From assembly GCF_934643285.1 (NCBI RefSeq), contig NZ_CAKUBT010000001.1, positions 268,090 to 332,089 of the forward strand: 64,000 nt of DNA. The letters run 5' to 3'. Both the position numbers and the translations under genes were made by a program. The DNA comes from an uncultured Ellagibacter sp. (GTDB taxonomy: Bacteria; Actinomycetota; Coriobacteriia; Coriobacteriales; Eggerthellaceae). Of the stretch, positions 8,985 through 17,979 are shown piece by piece (positions within the stretch are counted from its first letter, which is position 1; each line of letters begins with the position of its first letter). Below the pieces are notes generated by a model. It did no database searches. It was not told the origin of the DNA and was given only the letters and a program-made list of their open reading frames with translations.

Positions 8985-9569
8985 CTACATAATCTCGATA
9001 TCCTGCGGCTTCAAAACGATCGCGTAGAACACGCACGGCTCGCCGCCCGTGGCGATCATGCCATGCCCGCGGCCCGAATCGTACATAAGGACATCGCCGG
9101 GGCCCAGTTCCTCGACGTGGCCTTCGTAGGCGAAGCGCATATGCCCGGAGACGATGCAGTCGATTTCCTGACCGCGGTGATAGGACAGATGGATGGGCTT
9201 GTCCTGCTCTTCGGGAAGGTAGGGCATTGTGACCAAGAACGGCTCGGCGAGCTTGTTCTTGAACTGCGGCGCCTTGTGCAGGTACTCGAAGCCGGCACGA
9301 CGCTTCACGGACAGCCCGTCGCCCTCGCGGATAAGGGAATACCCGGTCAGGTGAGGGTTCTCGCCAGTAAGCAGCTCGACGACGTCGACGCCGAAGCGCT
9401 TCGCGCACTTCGAGAGGAAGGTGAAGCTCAAGTCCTGCTCGCCGGATTCCTGTGCGGCGTATTCCGAAAGCGAGCGGCCCGTCGCCTGGGCCATTTCCTG
9501 CATCGAGATGTCGAGATCCTCGCGCAGCGACCTAATTCGCGAAGCCACCTCTTCGATCTTCGGTTCCAT
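8985..9569 (-). CDS. XRE-family regulator with C-terminal cupin sensor domain
   Basis: This 194-residue protein combines an N-terminal helix-turn-helix (residues about 8-62, IRSLREDLDISMQEMAQATG) with a C-terminal cupin-2 domain (about 110-180, including EQDKPIHLSYHRGQEIDCIV and GPGDVLMYDSGRGHGM). This HTH-cupin class senses small carboxylates or amino compounds. It is the first gene ahead of the acyl-CoA ligase and oxidoreductase operon (99-base gap), which suggests it controls them. Two palindromes directly upstream are candidate binding sites. ATG 9569 follows GAAAGGGGGAG. Confidence 0.9.
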   Translation of the reverse strand: MEPKIEEVASRIRSLREDLDISMQEMAQATGRSLSEYAAQESGEQDLSFTFLSKCAKRFGVDVVELLTGENPHLTGYSLIREGDGLSVKRRAGFEYLHKAPQFKNKLAEPFLVTMPYLPEEQDKPIHLSYHRGQEIDCIVSGHMRFAYEGHVEELGPGDVLMYDSGRGHGMIATGGEPCVFYAIVLKPQDIEIM

Positions 9570-9602
9570 ATGCGACTCCCCCTTTCATAGTGCTCGAACG
9601 AT

Positions 9603-9649
9603 GCATCGCAAACGATGCCTAACGCATGGATTGTATCGCAACGTTGCGA
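9603..9649. promoter_or_regulatory. paired palindromes upstream of the XRE-cupin gene, candidate operator
   Basis: There is an inverted repeat GCATCG-CAAA-CGATGC at 9603-9618 and a perfect 14-base palindrome TCGCAACGTTGCGA at 9636-9649. Both lie within 80 bases upstream of the regulator's ATG and share the CATCG/TCGCAA flavour. Operator function is inferred. Confidence 0.5.
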
Positions 9650-9670
9650 AATGGAAGTAGTTTGATATGC

Positions 9671-9725
9671 AAACGGCGGCTAACCGTCATATGGATAGCC
9701 GCCGTTTCGGGCAGGCCCCCCGATT
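9671..9725 (-). terminator. inverted repeats downstream of rsmB, probable terminator
   Basis: A 12-bp perfect stem (AAACGGCGGCTA at 9671-9682 with TAGCCGCCGTTT at 9696-9707) and a shorter CCCCC-GATT-GGGGG hairpin (near 9716-9729) lie between rsmB and the XRE gene. No long U-run follows. Confidence 0.5.
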
Positions 9726-9736
9726 GGGGGTTTATC

Positions 9737-11947
9737 TTATTCCGCCGCCTTCAGAAGCCGCACGGCGAAGTGGGCATCGGGCGAGCCCGGCTTGAGCGCC
9801 GGGTTGAAGCACGGCGCCCCACCGATCGGGGCCAAGGCGAACGAAGTCCCCTCGTCGCTTGCGAGGAACGCCTTCACGACATCGATGTTCTCGGCGCGCG
9901 TGATGGTGCACGTGGAGAAGACGATGCTGCCGCCTGGGGCAACATGGGTCGAGGCGGACTTCAGGAGCGCCAAGCCAGTCTTTGCAAACTCGTCGATCTT
10001 CTCGGGGTTCAAGCGCCAGCGGATCTCCGGGTGGCGGCGCAGCGTGCCCAGGCCCGAGCACGGGGCATCGATGAACACGACGTCGAAGGCACGCTCGCCC
10101 ACCACGTCATCGAGCGCCGTCGCGTCGCCGGTGATCGATTCGGAAACGTGGATGCCGTATTCCTCCGCGCGCTCGGCGGTAATGTTCGTCTTGAACTCCA
10201 GGTTGTCGACGGTCACGTACTCGTCGATCTGCGAGCCGTAGCGGCGCTGAGCGTCGCTTTGGATGAGGACGGTCTTCGTCCCGCGGCCGGCGCCGACCTC
10301 AAGAAGCGACGCGGGCTTCTCTTCGGGAAGCACAAGGCGCGCGATCTGCTGGGACGACGCGTCGGAGACGAGGAGCTGGCCGGTCTGGATCATATGGCGG
10401 ACACGCCCGTCGAAGAGCACGCGCCCCTCGGAGAGGCAATAGCACCCGGGAATGTCCTCGCCGTTGACCGACACGGCCACCGGATCGCCGTGGGCCGCCA
10501 CGATCGTCTCGACAACCTCGGACTCGTCCGCCTTCGCCGCGTTGATCGCGACGAACAGGGGTGCCGGCTCGTTCGACCCCGCGAGGTAATCGCGCGTGGC
10601 ATCGGGGCCTAAGTCGAGCAGCGCCCGCTTGGCGAGCCACTCGGGGAAGGCATGCAGGCGCGCAAACGCCTCGATGTCGGTGCGAGGGTCGCCGAAGGGG
10701 AACTTGTGCGCCTTGTCGGCGATGCGGCGTAAAACTGCATTCGCCAGGCCGGACGCCTTCGGTGCGATTGTCTTCACCAGCTCGACGCCCTGGCTTACCG
10801 CGGCATGCGGCTCCTTCTTCAGGAAGATAATCTCGTAGGTCGAGATGCGCAGCGCGTCGCGCACGTCGTCGTCGATGTCGCTTATGCGGTCGAGGCAGCG
10901 GTTGATGACGTCGTCGAGCGTGCCGTACGAGCTCACCACGCCGAGCGTGAGACGCGTTGCGAACGCGCGGTCCTCGCGGGACATGCGGGAGGAATCGATG
11001 TACTTGTGGATAAGCTCCTGAGCGAAGGCATCGCGCTCACGGACGATCGACGTCACGCGCAGAGCTGCCTGGCGAGCTGGGGAGGCGCTGCGCTCGGAAT
11101 CCTTGTGGACGACGCCGCTCGTGCGGGGCTTGTCGCCGAAGGAGTGCTTCGCACCGCGGCGCTCACCGCCCTTGGGACGATTGCGGTACTTAAGCTCGCC
11201 GTTCTCGTCAAGCTCGAGCTCACCGCGATAGACGCCTTCCTGCGGCTCGCGACCCTCGGCGAGGGCAGCATTCTGCTCGTTGGGACGCCACGGCCCGCGG
11301 CGTTCGAAGCCGCGATGCTCGCCTGCGTCTTTGCGCGAGAAGCCGCGATCGTCGGCGCGATCTTTCTTGAAGGGGGCGTCGCCGCGAGGAGCGCGGTCGA
11401 AATCACGCGCTGCGCCATCGCGCTTTTCGTAGGGCTTGCGGTTATCATCGCGCTTGCCGTAAGGCTTGTGGTCGCCATCATGTTTATTGAATGGCTTACG
11501 ATCGCCGTCACGTTTTTCAAATTTGCGCTCGCCGTCGCGCCTACGATCGTCATCCCGCTTGCCGTAAGGCTTTCGATTGTCGTCTCGCTTGCCGTAGGGC
11601 TTGCGGTTGCCGTCCCCTTGCTTCGAGAAGGACTTGCCTCCCGAGCGACGGTCATCGCCGCGCTTACCGTAGGATTTGCGGTCATCGGAGCGCTCATTGT
11701 CGAAGGGCTTGCGGGAACGATGCTCGCCATCGCGGGAGGAACCGCCGCGCGAGTCGCGCTTGCCATAGCCGCCCTTGCCGCCTTTTCCGCCGTCGCGCGA
11801 GCCCTTATAGGAACCTCTGCGGTCGCCGTTTCCCTTCGAACCGTAGGAACCTGAGTTCGAGCGGCCGCGGCGATCTTGCGATCCCTGGCGCTTCGCGTCG
11901 CCGTTGCCGCGATGTTCTTCGTTATGCTGGTTGTTGCCATCAGGCAT
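9737..11947 (-). CDS. rsmB: RsmB-type 16S rRNA (cytosine-5) methyltransferase with long disordered basic N-terminus
   Basis: The C-terminal ~450 residues are a standard RsmB: a NusB-like RNA-binding domain (RQAALRVTSIVRERDAFAQE onward) followed by the NOL1/NOP2/sun methyltransferase. The latter has SAM loop LLEVGAGRGTKT, motif IV DAPCSGLGTLRRHPEIRW and motif VI FSTCTI with the catalytic cysteines. About 280 preceding residues are a low-complexity run of Gly, Arg, Lys, Asp and Ser with degenerate repeats of the form KPYGKRDDNR. It modifies C967 of 16S rRNA in known members. I start at ATG 11947 (MPDGNNQ), overlapping the end of fmt by 8 bases; ATG 11977 or 12031 in the same frame is possible. 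The order def-fmt-rsmB is classical. Confidence 0.88.
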   Translation of the reverse strand: MPDGNNQHNEEHRGNGDAKRQGSQDRRGRSNSGSYGSKGNGDRRGSYKGSRDGGKGGKGGYGKRDSRGGSSRDGEHRSRKPFDNERSDDRKSYGKRGDDRRSGGKSFSKQGDGNRKPYGKRDDNRKPYGKRDDDRRRDGERKFEKRDGDRKPFNKHDGDHKPYGKRDDNRKPYEKRDGAARDFDRAPRGDAPFKKDRADDRGFSRKDAGEHRGFERRGPWRPNEQNAALAEGREPQEGVYRGELELDENGELKYRNRPKGGERRGAKHSFGDKPRTSGVVHKDSERSASPARQAALRVTSIVRERDAFAQELIHKYIDSSRMSREDRAFATRLTLGVVSSYGTLDDVINRCLDRISDIDDDVRDALRISTYEIIFLKKEPHAAVSQGVELVKTIAPKASGLANAVLRRIADKAHKFPFGDPRTDIEAFARLHAFPEWLAKRALLDLGPDATRDYLAGSNEPAPLFVAINAAKADESEVVETIVAAHGDPVAVSVNGEDIPGCYCLSEGRVLFDGRVRHMIQTGQLLVSDASSQQIARLVLPEEKPASLLEVGAGRGTKTVLIQSDAQRRYGSQIDEYVTVDNLEFKTNITAERAEEYGIHVSESITGDATALDDVVGERAFDVVFIDAPCSGLGTLRRHPEIRWRLNPEKIDEFAKTGLALLKSASTHVAPGGSIVFSTCTITRAENIDVVKAFLASDEGTSFALAPIGGAPCFNPALKPGSPDAHFAVRLLKAAE

Positions 11948-12899
11948 GTTGCGCCGTCCATTCTCCGTCGTGCCCATGAAGCGCCGCAGCTCCCGCCGCG
12001 AATGCCTGGGCATCCATTTCTTTCTTTCCATCTGGTTTCAAGCGGAAGACCTCGAGCGTGCCGTCGGCACACCCAAGCAGAAGCCGCTTCGAGGCGAAGC
12101 GCACCTGCCCCGCACCAAGCCCGCTTGCCGCAGCCTTTCCCTGCTCGTCGTAATCGGCGCGGCATGCGTCGATGATCGTCGCGCCCTTGCCGAGCACCAA
12201 GCATTTGCTCGGATGACCCGCGCTCGCTGCGCGGACGCGGCGAACAAGCAGGTCGACGCCGAGTGCCGGGTCCAAATCGAGCTCGCCCTTCTCGATCTTA
12301 TGGGCATACGTAGCGTCCGATTCCTTCTGCACGACCCAGCGCTCTTGCCCGCGCAGGATCTGCATGATCGCCGTCAAAAGGGCATGCGAACCCAAGTTCG
12401 CAAGTTCGTCAGCAAGCACAGGAAGGGTCTTCTCCCCCACGTCGAGGGTCCGGCATACGCAGAAGGGGCCGGTGTCGAGGCCTTCCTCCATGCTCATGAT
12501 GCACACGCCCGTCTCCTCGTCATCGGCGAGGATCGCATGCTCGATAGGAGCCGCGCCCCTCCAGCGGGGCAGAAGCGAGGCGTGCACGTTCAGGCAATGA
12601 TACGTAGGGCACTCGAGAACTTCGACGGGCAGGATCATGCCGTATGCCGCAACGATGATGAAGTCGGGCCGATACTGCTCAAGCGTGGCGATGGCCTCGG
12701 GGTCTTTGAAGGTCGTCGGCTGCTCGACAGGAATACCGAGGCTCATCGCGGTTTCCTTCACCGGGGATGCGACGAGCTTTTTGCCCCGTCCGCGAACAGC
12801 ATCGGGGCGCGTGTACGCGGCGACGACGTTGTAGTGCTGCGAGAGATCCTCAAGGATGGTTGCCGCGAAGTTCGGCGTGCCCATGAAGACGATGCGCAT
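11940..12899 (-). CDS. fmt: methionyl-tRNA formyltransferase
   Basis: This 319-residue Fmt has the N-terminal Rossmann-type formyltransferase domain beginning MRIVFMGTPNFAATILEDL. The formyl-folate site LNVHASLLPRWRGAAPIEHA carries the catalytic Asn-x-His and is followed by DDEETGVCIMSMEEGLDTGP. The C-terminal OB-like tRNA-binding domain is present. It formylates initiator Met-tRNA. Start ATG 12899 is immediately next to the deformylase stop (12900-12902). This pair adds and removes the formyl group, a common gene couple. Confidence 0.96.
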   Translation of the reverse strand: MRIVFMGTPNFAATILEDLSQHYNVVAAYTRPDAVRGRGKKLVASPVKETAMSLGIPVEQPTTFKDPEAIATLEQYRPDFIIVAAYGMILPVEVLECPTYHCLNVHASLLPRWRGAAPIEHAILADDEETGVCIMSMEEGLDTGPFCVCRTLDVGEKTLPVLADELANLGSHALLTAIMQILRGQERWVVQKESDATYAHKIEKGELDLDPALGVDLLVRRVRAASAGHPSKCLVLGKGATIIDACRADYDEQGKAAASGLGAGQVRFASKRLLLGCADGTLEVFRLKPDGKKEMDAQAFAAGAAALHGHDGEWTAQHA

Positions 12900-13433
12900 T
12901 CAATCCACCTCGATGGAGGTGTCGCCCGGCTTGGCGCCCTTCTTGCGCGCCTCGTCGTAGGCTTCGAGCGCGCGGATGCGCGTCAGGGGGTCGCAGGACT
13001 CGAAAAGCGTGCGTCCGTTCAAGTGATCGATCTCATGCTGAAGGCAGCGCCCGAGAAGACCGTCGCCTTCGATTTCCCACAACTCTCCGTCGAGGTCGTA
13101 ATAGCGAACGCGGGCCCAGGGCTTGCGCGAAACGGGAACGGTGATGCCAGGGCAGGACAGGCAGCCTTCGCCCTGCGTCTCGGGCTCGCCTTTGAGCTCC
13201 ATAATCTCGGGGTTGACCAAAACGATGGGGTTTTGCTCATTGGAGTCGTCAACATCGATGACAATCAGGCGCTTCGTCACGCCGACCTGCGGAGCTGCAA
13301 TTCCGCAACCATTGTTGTTGTACATAGCTCTCGCCATCTGCTTGGCGAGCTTTTTCAAGCTGTAGTCGCCCGGCGTGCACGGCTCGCACACCTGGCGAAG
13401 AAGCGGGTCGGGGGCAATAACGATACTGACCAC
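12900..13433 (-). CDS. def: peptide deformylase
   Basis: All three peptide deformylase motifs are present: GCGIAAPQVG, EGCLSCPG and QHEIDHLNG (two His metal ligands plus the catalytic Glu; the Cys of EGCLS is the third ligand). It removes the formyl group from nascent N-terminal methionine. I chose GTG 13433 (177 residues, normal length), with AAGGA 11 bases upstream. The frame is open to 13535 but that extra text is not family sequence. It is the first gene of def-fmt-rsmB. Confidence 0.95.
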   Translation of the reverse strand: MVSIVIAPDPLLRQVCEPCTPGDYSLKKLAKQMARAMYNNNGCGIAAPQVGVTKRLIVIDVDDSNEQNPIVLVNPEIMELKGEPETQGEGCLSCPGITVPVSRKPWARVRYYDLDGELWEIEGDGLLGRCLQHEIDHLNGRTLFESCDPLTRIRALEAYDEARKKGAKPGDTSIEVD

Positions 13434-13463
13434 TGGCAACACGTCCTTTATTCGATTGACATG

Positions 13464-13495
13464 CGGGCGCGCAGATAGAGCGCGCCCGACTTTTT
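13464..13495. terminator. GC-rich hairpin between the SPFH gene and def
   Basis: A 9-bp perfect stem, CGGGCGCGC (13464-13472) and GCGCGCCCG (13480-13488), has a 7-base loop. The U-run (ACTTTTT) follows on the plus strand, while the flanking genes run on the minus strand. It could terminate the SPFH/NfeD transcript or act in the def leader. Confidence 0.45.
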
Positions 13496-13608
13496 CGCTT
13501 GCGACATTGTGGCAAGCACGCCCGCGCCTGTCCACCCGAAGTGCCAGGTTGAGCGGGAAACGAACACAAATCTACGGGATGCGGGCCCACGTGAGGTCCA
13601 AAACGCGC

Positions 13609-14571
13609 CTACGCGTTCGGCGTCTCGCTTTGCTTCGGGGCGTTGGGGTCGTCGGTCACTATTTCCTTGATCGACGCCGCAAGGCCGGCGATTCCCTGGA
13701 TATCGGAGGGGATGATGAGCTTGGTCGCGCGGCCATTCGCGACGCACTTCAGGGCCTCGTATGCCTGAAGCGTCAAAACGGCGTTGTCGGCGCCCGCCTC
13801 GCGCACCATCGCGATGCCCTCTGCGGTTGCACGCTGGACGTTGCGAATTGCCTCGGCCTCGCCTTCCGCCTCGCGGATCTGCTTTTCCTTCTCAGCTTCC
13901 GCAGCGAGGATGATTGCCTGCTTCTCGGCTTCGGCGGAGAGGATCTGCGCCTGCTTCTCGCCCTCGGCGACCGTGATGGCGCTCTGCTTCTGGCCCTCTG
14001 CCAAAAGCACCGCCTCGCGCTTCTCTCGCTCGGCCTTCATCTGCTTCTCCATCGCCTGCTGGATGGCGGCAGGCGGCGTGATGTTTTTCACCTCGACGCG
14101 GTTGACTTTGATGCCCCACGCGTCTGTCGCCTCATCGAGGATGGAGCGCATCTTTGCGTTGATCGTGTCGCGGGAGACGAGCGTCGTGTCGAGGTCGAGC
14201 TCGCCGATAATGTTGCGGATCGTGGTCGCGGAGAGGTTCTCAATAGCGACGATGGGGTTCTCCACGCCGTAGCAAAAGAGCTTCGGGTCGAGAATCTTGA
14301 AGAAGACGACCGTGTCGATCGAGATCGTGACGTTGTCCTTCGTGATGACCGGCTGCGGCGGGAAATCGAAGACCTGCTCCTTGAGCGAGATCCCCATGCG
14401 CACATGGTCGATGAAGGGAACCTTGATGTGGAGGCCGTTGTTCCAGGTGGTGAGATACGATCCCAGACGCTCGACGATGGCGGCTTCAGCCTGCGGAACG
14501 ATCTTCACGCAGGTGACGGCCAAGACCACCACGATGACGACGAGCACGATGAGGAAGGTGAGCAGTGGCAT
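13609..14571 (-). CDS. SPFH/band-7 membrane protein (stomatin/QmcA-like)
   Basis: This 320-residue protein has one N-terminal transmembrane helix (LLTFLIVLVVIVVVLAVTCV) and then the band-7 domain (KIVPQAEAAIVERLGSYLTT, SIDTVVFFKILDPKLFCYGV, IRNIIGELDLDTTLVSRDTI). A long coiled coil rich in Ala-Glu-Lys repeats follows (about residues 175-245). SPFH proteins oligomerise at membranes and modulate proteases or lipid domains. The gene lies 26 bases after the NfeD-type gene, its usual partner, which supports co-function. Confidence 0.92.
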   Translation of the reverse strand: MPLLTFLIVLVVIVVVLAVTCVKIVPQAEAAIVERLGSYLTTWNNGLHIKVPFIDHVRMGISLKEQVFDFPPQPVITKDNVTISIDTVVFFKILDPKLFCYGVENPIVAIENLSATTIRNIIGELDLDTTLVSRDTINAKMRSILDEATDAWGIKVNRVEVKNITPPAAIQQAMEKQMKAEREKREAVLLAEGQKQSAITVAEGEKQAQILSAEAEKQAIILAAEAEKEKQIREAEGEAEAIRNVQRATAEGIAMVREAGADNAVLTLQAYEALKCVANGRATKLIIPSDIQGIAGLAASIKEIVTDDPNAPKQSETPNA

Positions 14572-14597
14572 AGCGTTTCCTTTCGATAGCGGACGGT

Positions 14598-15035
14598 TTA
14601 CGCTTCCGGTTCACAGGGTTTGACGATGAGCTTGATGGACACCTGGGCAACGACCTCGACGCGCATGCCCATGGGAAGGACCTCCCCCGTAGCAGAGCGC
14701 GCCGACCAAGTCATATGGTCGGAAAGCTCGACCCTGCCCGTCAGCCCGTCGTTGTCGATCGTCTCGCACACGACGCCGCGCTCGCCAACGAGCGTAGGCT
14801 CAGCCGAGTGCCCGCGGTTGCGGTGCTTCACGACGACGGGACGAAGGAGAACGAGGCAGAGCACCGAGACCACAAGGAACAGGACAATCTGCACGACGAA
14901 GCTCGCACCGAGCAGATCGGCGACGAAGGCAACGAGCGCGCCGACGACGAACCACATCGTGATGAGACCGAACGAGAAGGCCTCGATAAGGGCCATGACG
15001 GCGGCCACGACGAGCCAAAGAACCATATGAGACAT
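14598..15035 (-). CDS. NfeD-like membrane protein, partner of SPFH protein
   Basis: This 145-residue protein has an N-terminal block of hydrophobic helices (WLVVAAVMALIEAFSFGLIT, VQIVLFLVVSVLCLVLLRPV) and a C-terminal OB-fold-like NfeD segment (LVGERGVVCETIDNDGLTGR, VLPMGMRVEVV). It is the short NfeD form without the serine-protease domain. NfeD-SPFH gene pairs are widespread. ATG 15035 follows AAGGAGGTGCACCA. Confidence 0.88.
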   Translation of the reverse strand: MSHMVLWLVVAAVMALIEAFSFGLITMWFVVGALVAFVADLLGASFVVQIVLFLVVSVLCLVLLRPVVVKHRNRGHSAEPTLVGERGVVCETIDNDGLTGRVELSDHMTWSARSATGEVLPMGMRVEVVAQVSIKLIVKPCEPEA

Positions 15036-15139
15036 TGGTGCACCTCCTTATTCACAAGCATGCCTAATTATACCAGAGCGTATTTCCGCATCGATGCACC
15101 GCAGGCAAGACTTTACGGGGTTTTGCAACTGGTTGCATA

Positions 15140-17029
15140 CTACAGACGGCCTTCGTGCGCGACGGGCTTGTGGGCAAGGCGCTTCTCGAGCAGCTCCTTT
15201 TGAAGCGCCGTCGTGGCCTGGAAAAGAAAGTCGTATTCCTCGGTCCCTTTAAGCGACTCGTCGGCAAGTTGACAGCGGAGCTCCTCGATCGCGTCCTCGG
15301 CATCGCCGATGGCAAGTTCTTCGGCGAGGAAGCGTGCGATCTCTTCGGGGGACGCCGTCTCGGTGGAGTTGCCCCCCGCAGTGAGAACACGCCCAGCACG
15401 GCCATCGACGGCAGCCGCGTTCGACACGATCGCCGCAGCGCTTGCGGCAGGATCGGACATGAGCGTGTCGAGAATGCTCGACGCGATGGCGGAATGCAGC
15501 GGGTCGTGCCACTTGGTCTGCGCGAGGGAATCCGCATGGGCAAGCGCGATAAGCGGGCTTTGGGCGAGCACGCTGAGAAGCTCGCGCTCAAGGCGCAGAC
15601 GATTGAGCTCGGTCTTCGAAAGCGCCCGACGCTGCGACGCTTGGACGGGAACGGGGGCTTGAGTCGCCGCTTCCTCATCTGCCGCTTCGCCGTAGCGCGC
15701 AGGGGGCGCAAGCTTCGAGAGCGCCTCGAGCACATCTTCCTCGCGAGCGCGGGTACGCCCGGCTATTTGGATGGCGTAGTCCTTCGCGAGCAGGGAGTCT
15801 TTGATGGGGGCGAGCACCGAGAGCGCCGATGCGAGCGCGGCGGACCTGCCCTCTGCGCTCGAGAGGTCGTGCGCGGCAAGGCGACGATCGATACCGTACT
15901 TCAAAAGCGGCTGCGCGTGCTCGATGAGCTCCTCAAGCTCGACGGCAGTGTGCGAGGCCATGTACTCGGCGGGGTCGAGGTTGTCGGGCAGGGTGACGGC
16001 GCACAGCTCGATCCTCGTTTTACCCGCCTCGGGCGTCATCGAGGAGTCGATGAACTCCAGCGCGCGGTCGGCCGCCTTCTGACCTGCGGCGTCACCGTCG
16101 AAGAGATAGACGATCTTCTTTTGCGCATGACGACCGAGAATGCGGATGTGGCGCATGGTGAGCGCCGTGCCGAGCGTGGCCACCGCGTTGCGCACTCCCC
16201 CTTCGTGAAGCGCGATGACGTCGGTGTAGCCTTCGCACACGATGGCAACTCCGCTCGATGCCATGGCGACTTTCGCCTTGTCAAGGCCGTAGAGCACCTG
16301 CGACTTGTGGAACAGCGGCGTCTCCTGGGAGTTGAGGTATTTCGGCTCCCCCTTCCCGACGACACGCCCGCCGAACGCGATACAATCGCCCGCCACGTCG
16401 TTTATGGGGAACATGATGCGGTTGTAGAAACGGTCGCGCAGCTTGCCCTGGGAATCACGGCTGCACACGTTCGCCTCGACCATCTCGTCGGCCTTGAAGC
16501 CCTTCGAGGAAAGATGGCGCGTGAGCACACCGCGCCCGGGAGCGAACCCCAAGTTCCAATCGTTTGGGACCTTGCCGCCCAAGTCGCGTCCCGAAAGGTA
16601 CTCGCGCGCAGCCGACGCCTCGGGCGACTTCAAGCGCATGAGCTGGAGATGGTAAAACTCAGCGGTCGCCTTGCAGATGTCTTTCAGGCGCGCCTTCTTA
16701 CTCGCGGGTGCCGCAGGCTTGCCGCCAACTTCGACGATGTCGATATGCGCGCGCTCGGCGAGCCTATGGACCGCCTCGGGAAACGAGAGGTCTTCCGCCT
16801 TCATGATGAACGCGAACACGTCCCCGCCCTCTCCGCAACCGAAACAGTGCCACAGCTGCAGCGCCGGATCGATCTTGCACGAAGGTGATTTCTCGTTATG
16901 GAAGGGACAGCAGCACCAGAAGTCTCGGCCGCGCTGCTTCACGGGAACGCGCTCGCTGAACACGGCAACGATGTCGCTCGCGTCGCGAACCTTCTGGATG
17001 TCCTCATCGGTTATGCGCCCGCCGGGCAT
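15140..17029 (-). CDS. dnaG: DNA primase
   Basis: This 629-residue DnaG has the CHC2 zinc finger at the N-terminus (FWCCCPFHNEKSPSCK followed by WHCFGCGEGGD). The catalytic core holds CEGYTDVIALHEGGVRNAVA and the TOPRIM aspartates in YLFDGDAAGQKAAD, followed by a DnaB-binding helical C-terminus. It makes RNA primers for replication. ATG 17029 lies 12 bases after the upstream membrane-protein gene's stop, suggesting a short operon. Length is normal. Confidence 0.96.
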   Translation of the reverse strand: MPGGRITDEDIQKVRDASDIVAVFSERVPVKQRGRDFWCCCPFHNEKSPSCKIDPALQLWHCFGCGEGGDVFAFIMKAEDLSFPEAVHRLAERAHIDIVEVGGKPAAPASKKARLKDICKATAEFYHLQLMRLKSPEASAAREYLSGRDLGGKVPNDWNLGFAPGRGVLTRHLSSKGFKADEMVEANVCSRDSQGKLRDRFYNRIMFPINDVAGDCIAFGGRVVGKGEPKYLNSQETPLFHKSQVLYGLDKAKVAMASSGVAIVCEGYTDVIALHEGGVRNAVATLGTALTMRHIRILGRHAQKKIVYLFDGDAAGQKAADRALEFIDSSMTPEAGKTRIELCAVTLPDNLDPAEYMASHTAVELEELIEHAQPLLKYGIDRRLAAHDLSSAEGRSAALASALSVLAPIKDSLLAKDYAIQIAGRTRAREEDVLEALSKLAPPARYGEAADEEAATQAPVPVQASQRRALSKTELNRLRLERELLSVLAQSPLIALAHADSLAQTKWHDPLHSAIASSILDTLMSDPAASAAAIVSNAAAVDGRAGRVLTAGGNSTETASPEEIARFLAEELAIGDAEDAIEELRCQLADESLKGTEEYDFLFQATTALQKELLEKRLAHKPVAHEGRL

Positions 17030-17041
17030 AGGATGCCCCGC

Positions 17042-17761
17042 CTACTCTTCGTCTTTTCGCTGGGCAGGATCGGAAGCGGCCGCAGGGGCGGGCTTGCTTC
17101 GCTTCTCGAGGCGCTTCGCCTGCTCCCTCACGTGCTCGGGGACTTCCCATTCCTTATCCTGCAGATCGAGCAGAAGCGCAGCCGCCGCCGTGCGCTGGGA
17201 GAGGCGCACGCAACCGACGGTCTCGTCGGCGAACTCGCGGGCGAAGGTGACGCGCGCGGGAAGGATCGCAGCCCCCACCGAGGCGCCCACGGCCCCGAAG
17301 ATGGCCGTGAAAGCGTTCACTTCGGCGGTGGAAACCGACACGTAGGCGCTCGTGATCAGGATGAGGACGGTGCAGGCGATGCCAAGGCCCACCACCGCGT
17401 AGCAGAATGCGCGGCCGGCATCGTTTTTCCCGCAGACGAGGGTCGCGATGACGAGCGATGCGAGAAGCGATACCACGGTAAGCACGTTGCCGTAGGAGAC
17501 GATTGGCCCGAACATGGTGAATATCGCGCAGATGGCTGCGATGACGATGCACGGGAGCAGCACTTTCTTCGCAATCTCACCGCGTTCATGCTCCTTTTCC
17601 GCAGAAAGGATACGCGTGCGGACGACCTTGCCGTGCGGCCAGCGGAACGACCCCGCAGCATGCTCGCGGCCGATTCCGGAGAGCTCGTCGACCTTAGACG
17701 ACAAAAACCCGAACAGGCCGATTGCGACGACGACGATCAGTATGATCAAAACCCACGGCAT
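17042..17761 (-). CDS. hypothetical membrane protein upstream of dnaG
   Basis: This 239-residue protein has an N-terminal signal-anchor helix (WVLIILIVVVAIGLFGFLSS) and, after a charged stretch, four more hydrophobic segments between about residues 70 and 165. A charged, Lys- and Ala-rich C-terminus ending AQRKDEE follows. No recognised motif. It is in the same direction as dnaG (12-base gap) and divergent from dgt. I cannot assign a function. Confidence 0.7.
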   Translation of the reverse strand: MPWVLIILIVVVAIGLFGFLSSKVDELSGIGREHAAGSFRWPHGKVVRTRILSAEKEHERGEIAKKVLLPCIVIAAICAIFTMFGPIVSYGNVLTVVSLLASLVIATLVCGKNDAGRAFCYAVVGLGIACTVLILITSAYVSVSTAEVNAFTAIFGAVGASVGAAILPARVTFAREFADETVGCVRLSQRTAAAALLLDLQDKEWEVPEHVREQAKRLEKRSKPAPAAASDPAQRKDEE

Positions 17762-17979
17762 TGGCGCTTCCCCTCAGCTGGTATACGGTGCTTGCTAAAC
17801 AATGGGATATGGTAGCACGACCGACGAACGCCCGCCCCGCGAGCGCGGCCAAATGCGCAGTGCGCCTACAACCCGATCCGAATGCGCGCGTCACTGCTAC
17901 AATGGCGGCAAACAAGGAAAGCGCGGCGAGCGCTCGTCTTCACGGCAGGGTCGCACCCGCCGCGAGAAGGAAGGCAACC

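Noticed and set aside
11400..11850. Repetitive sequence that could suggest a CRISPR array
   Set aside because: The repeats are imperfect, in frame, and encode the KRD-rich RsmB tail; no constant repeats or spacers.
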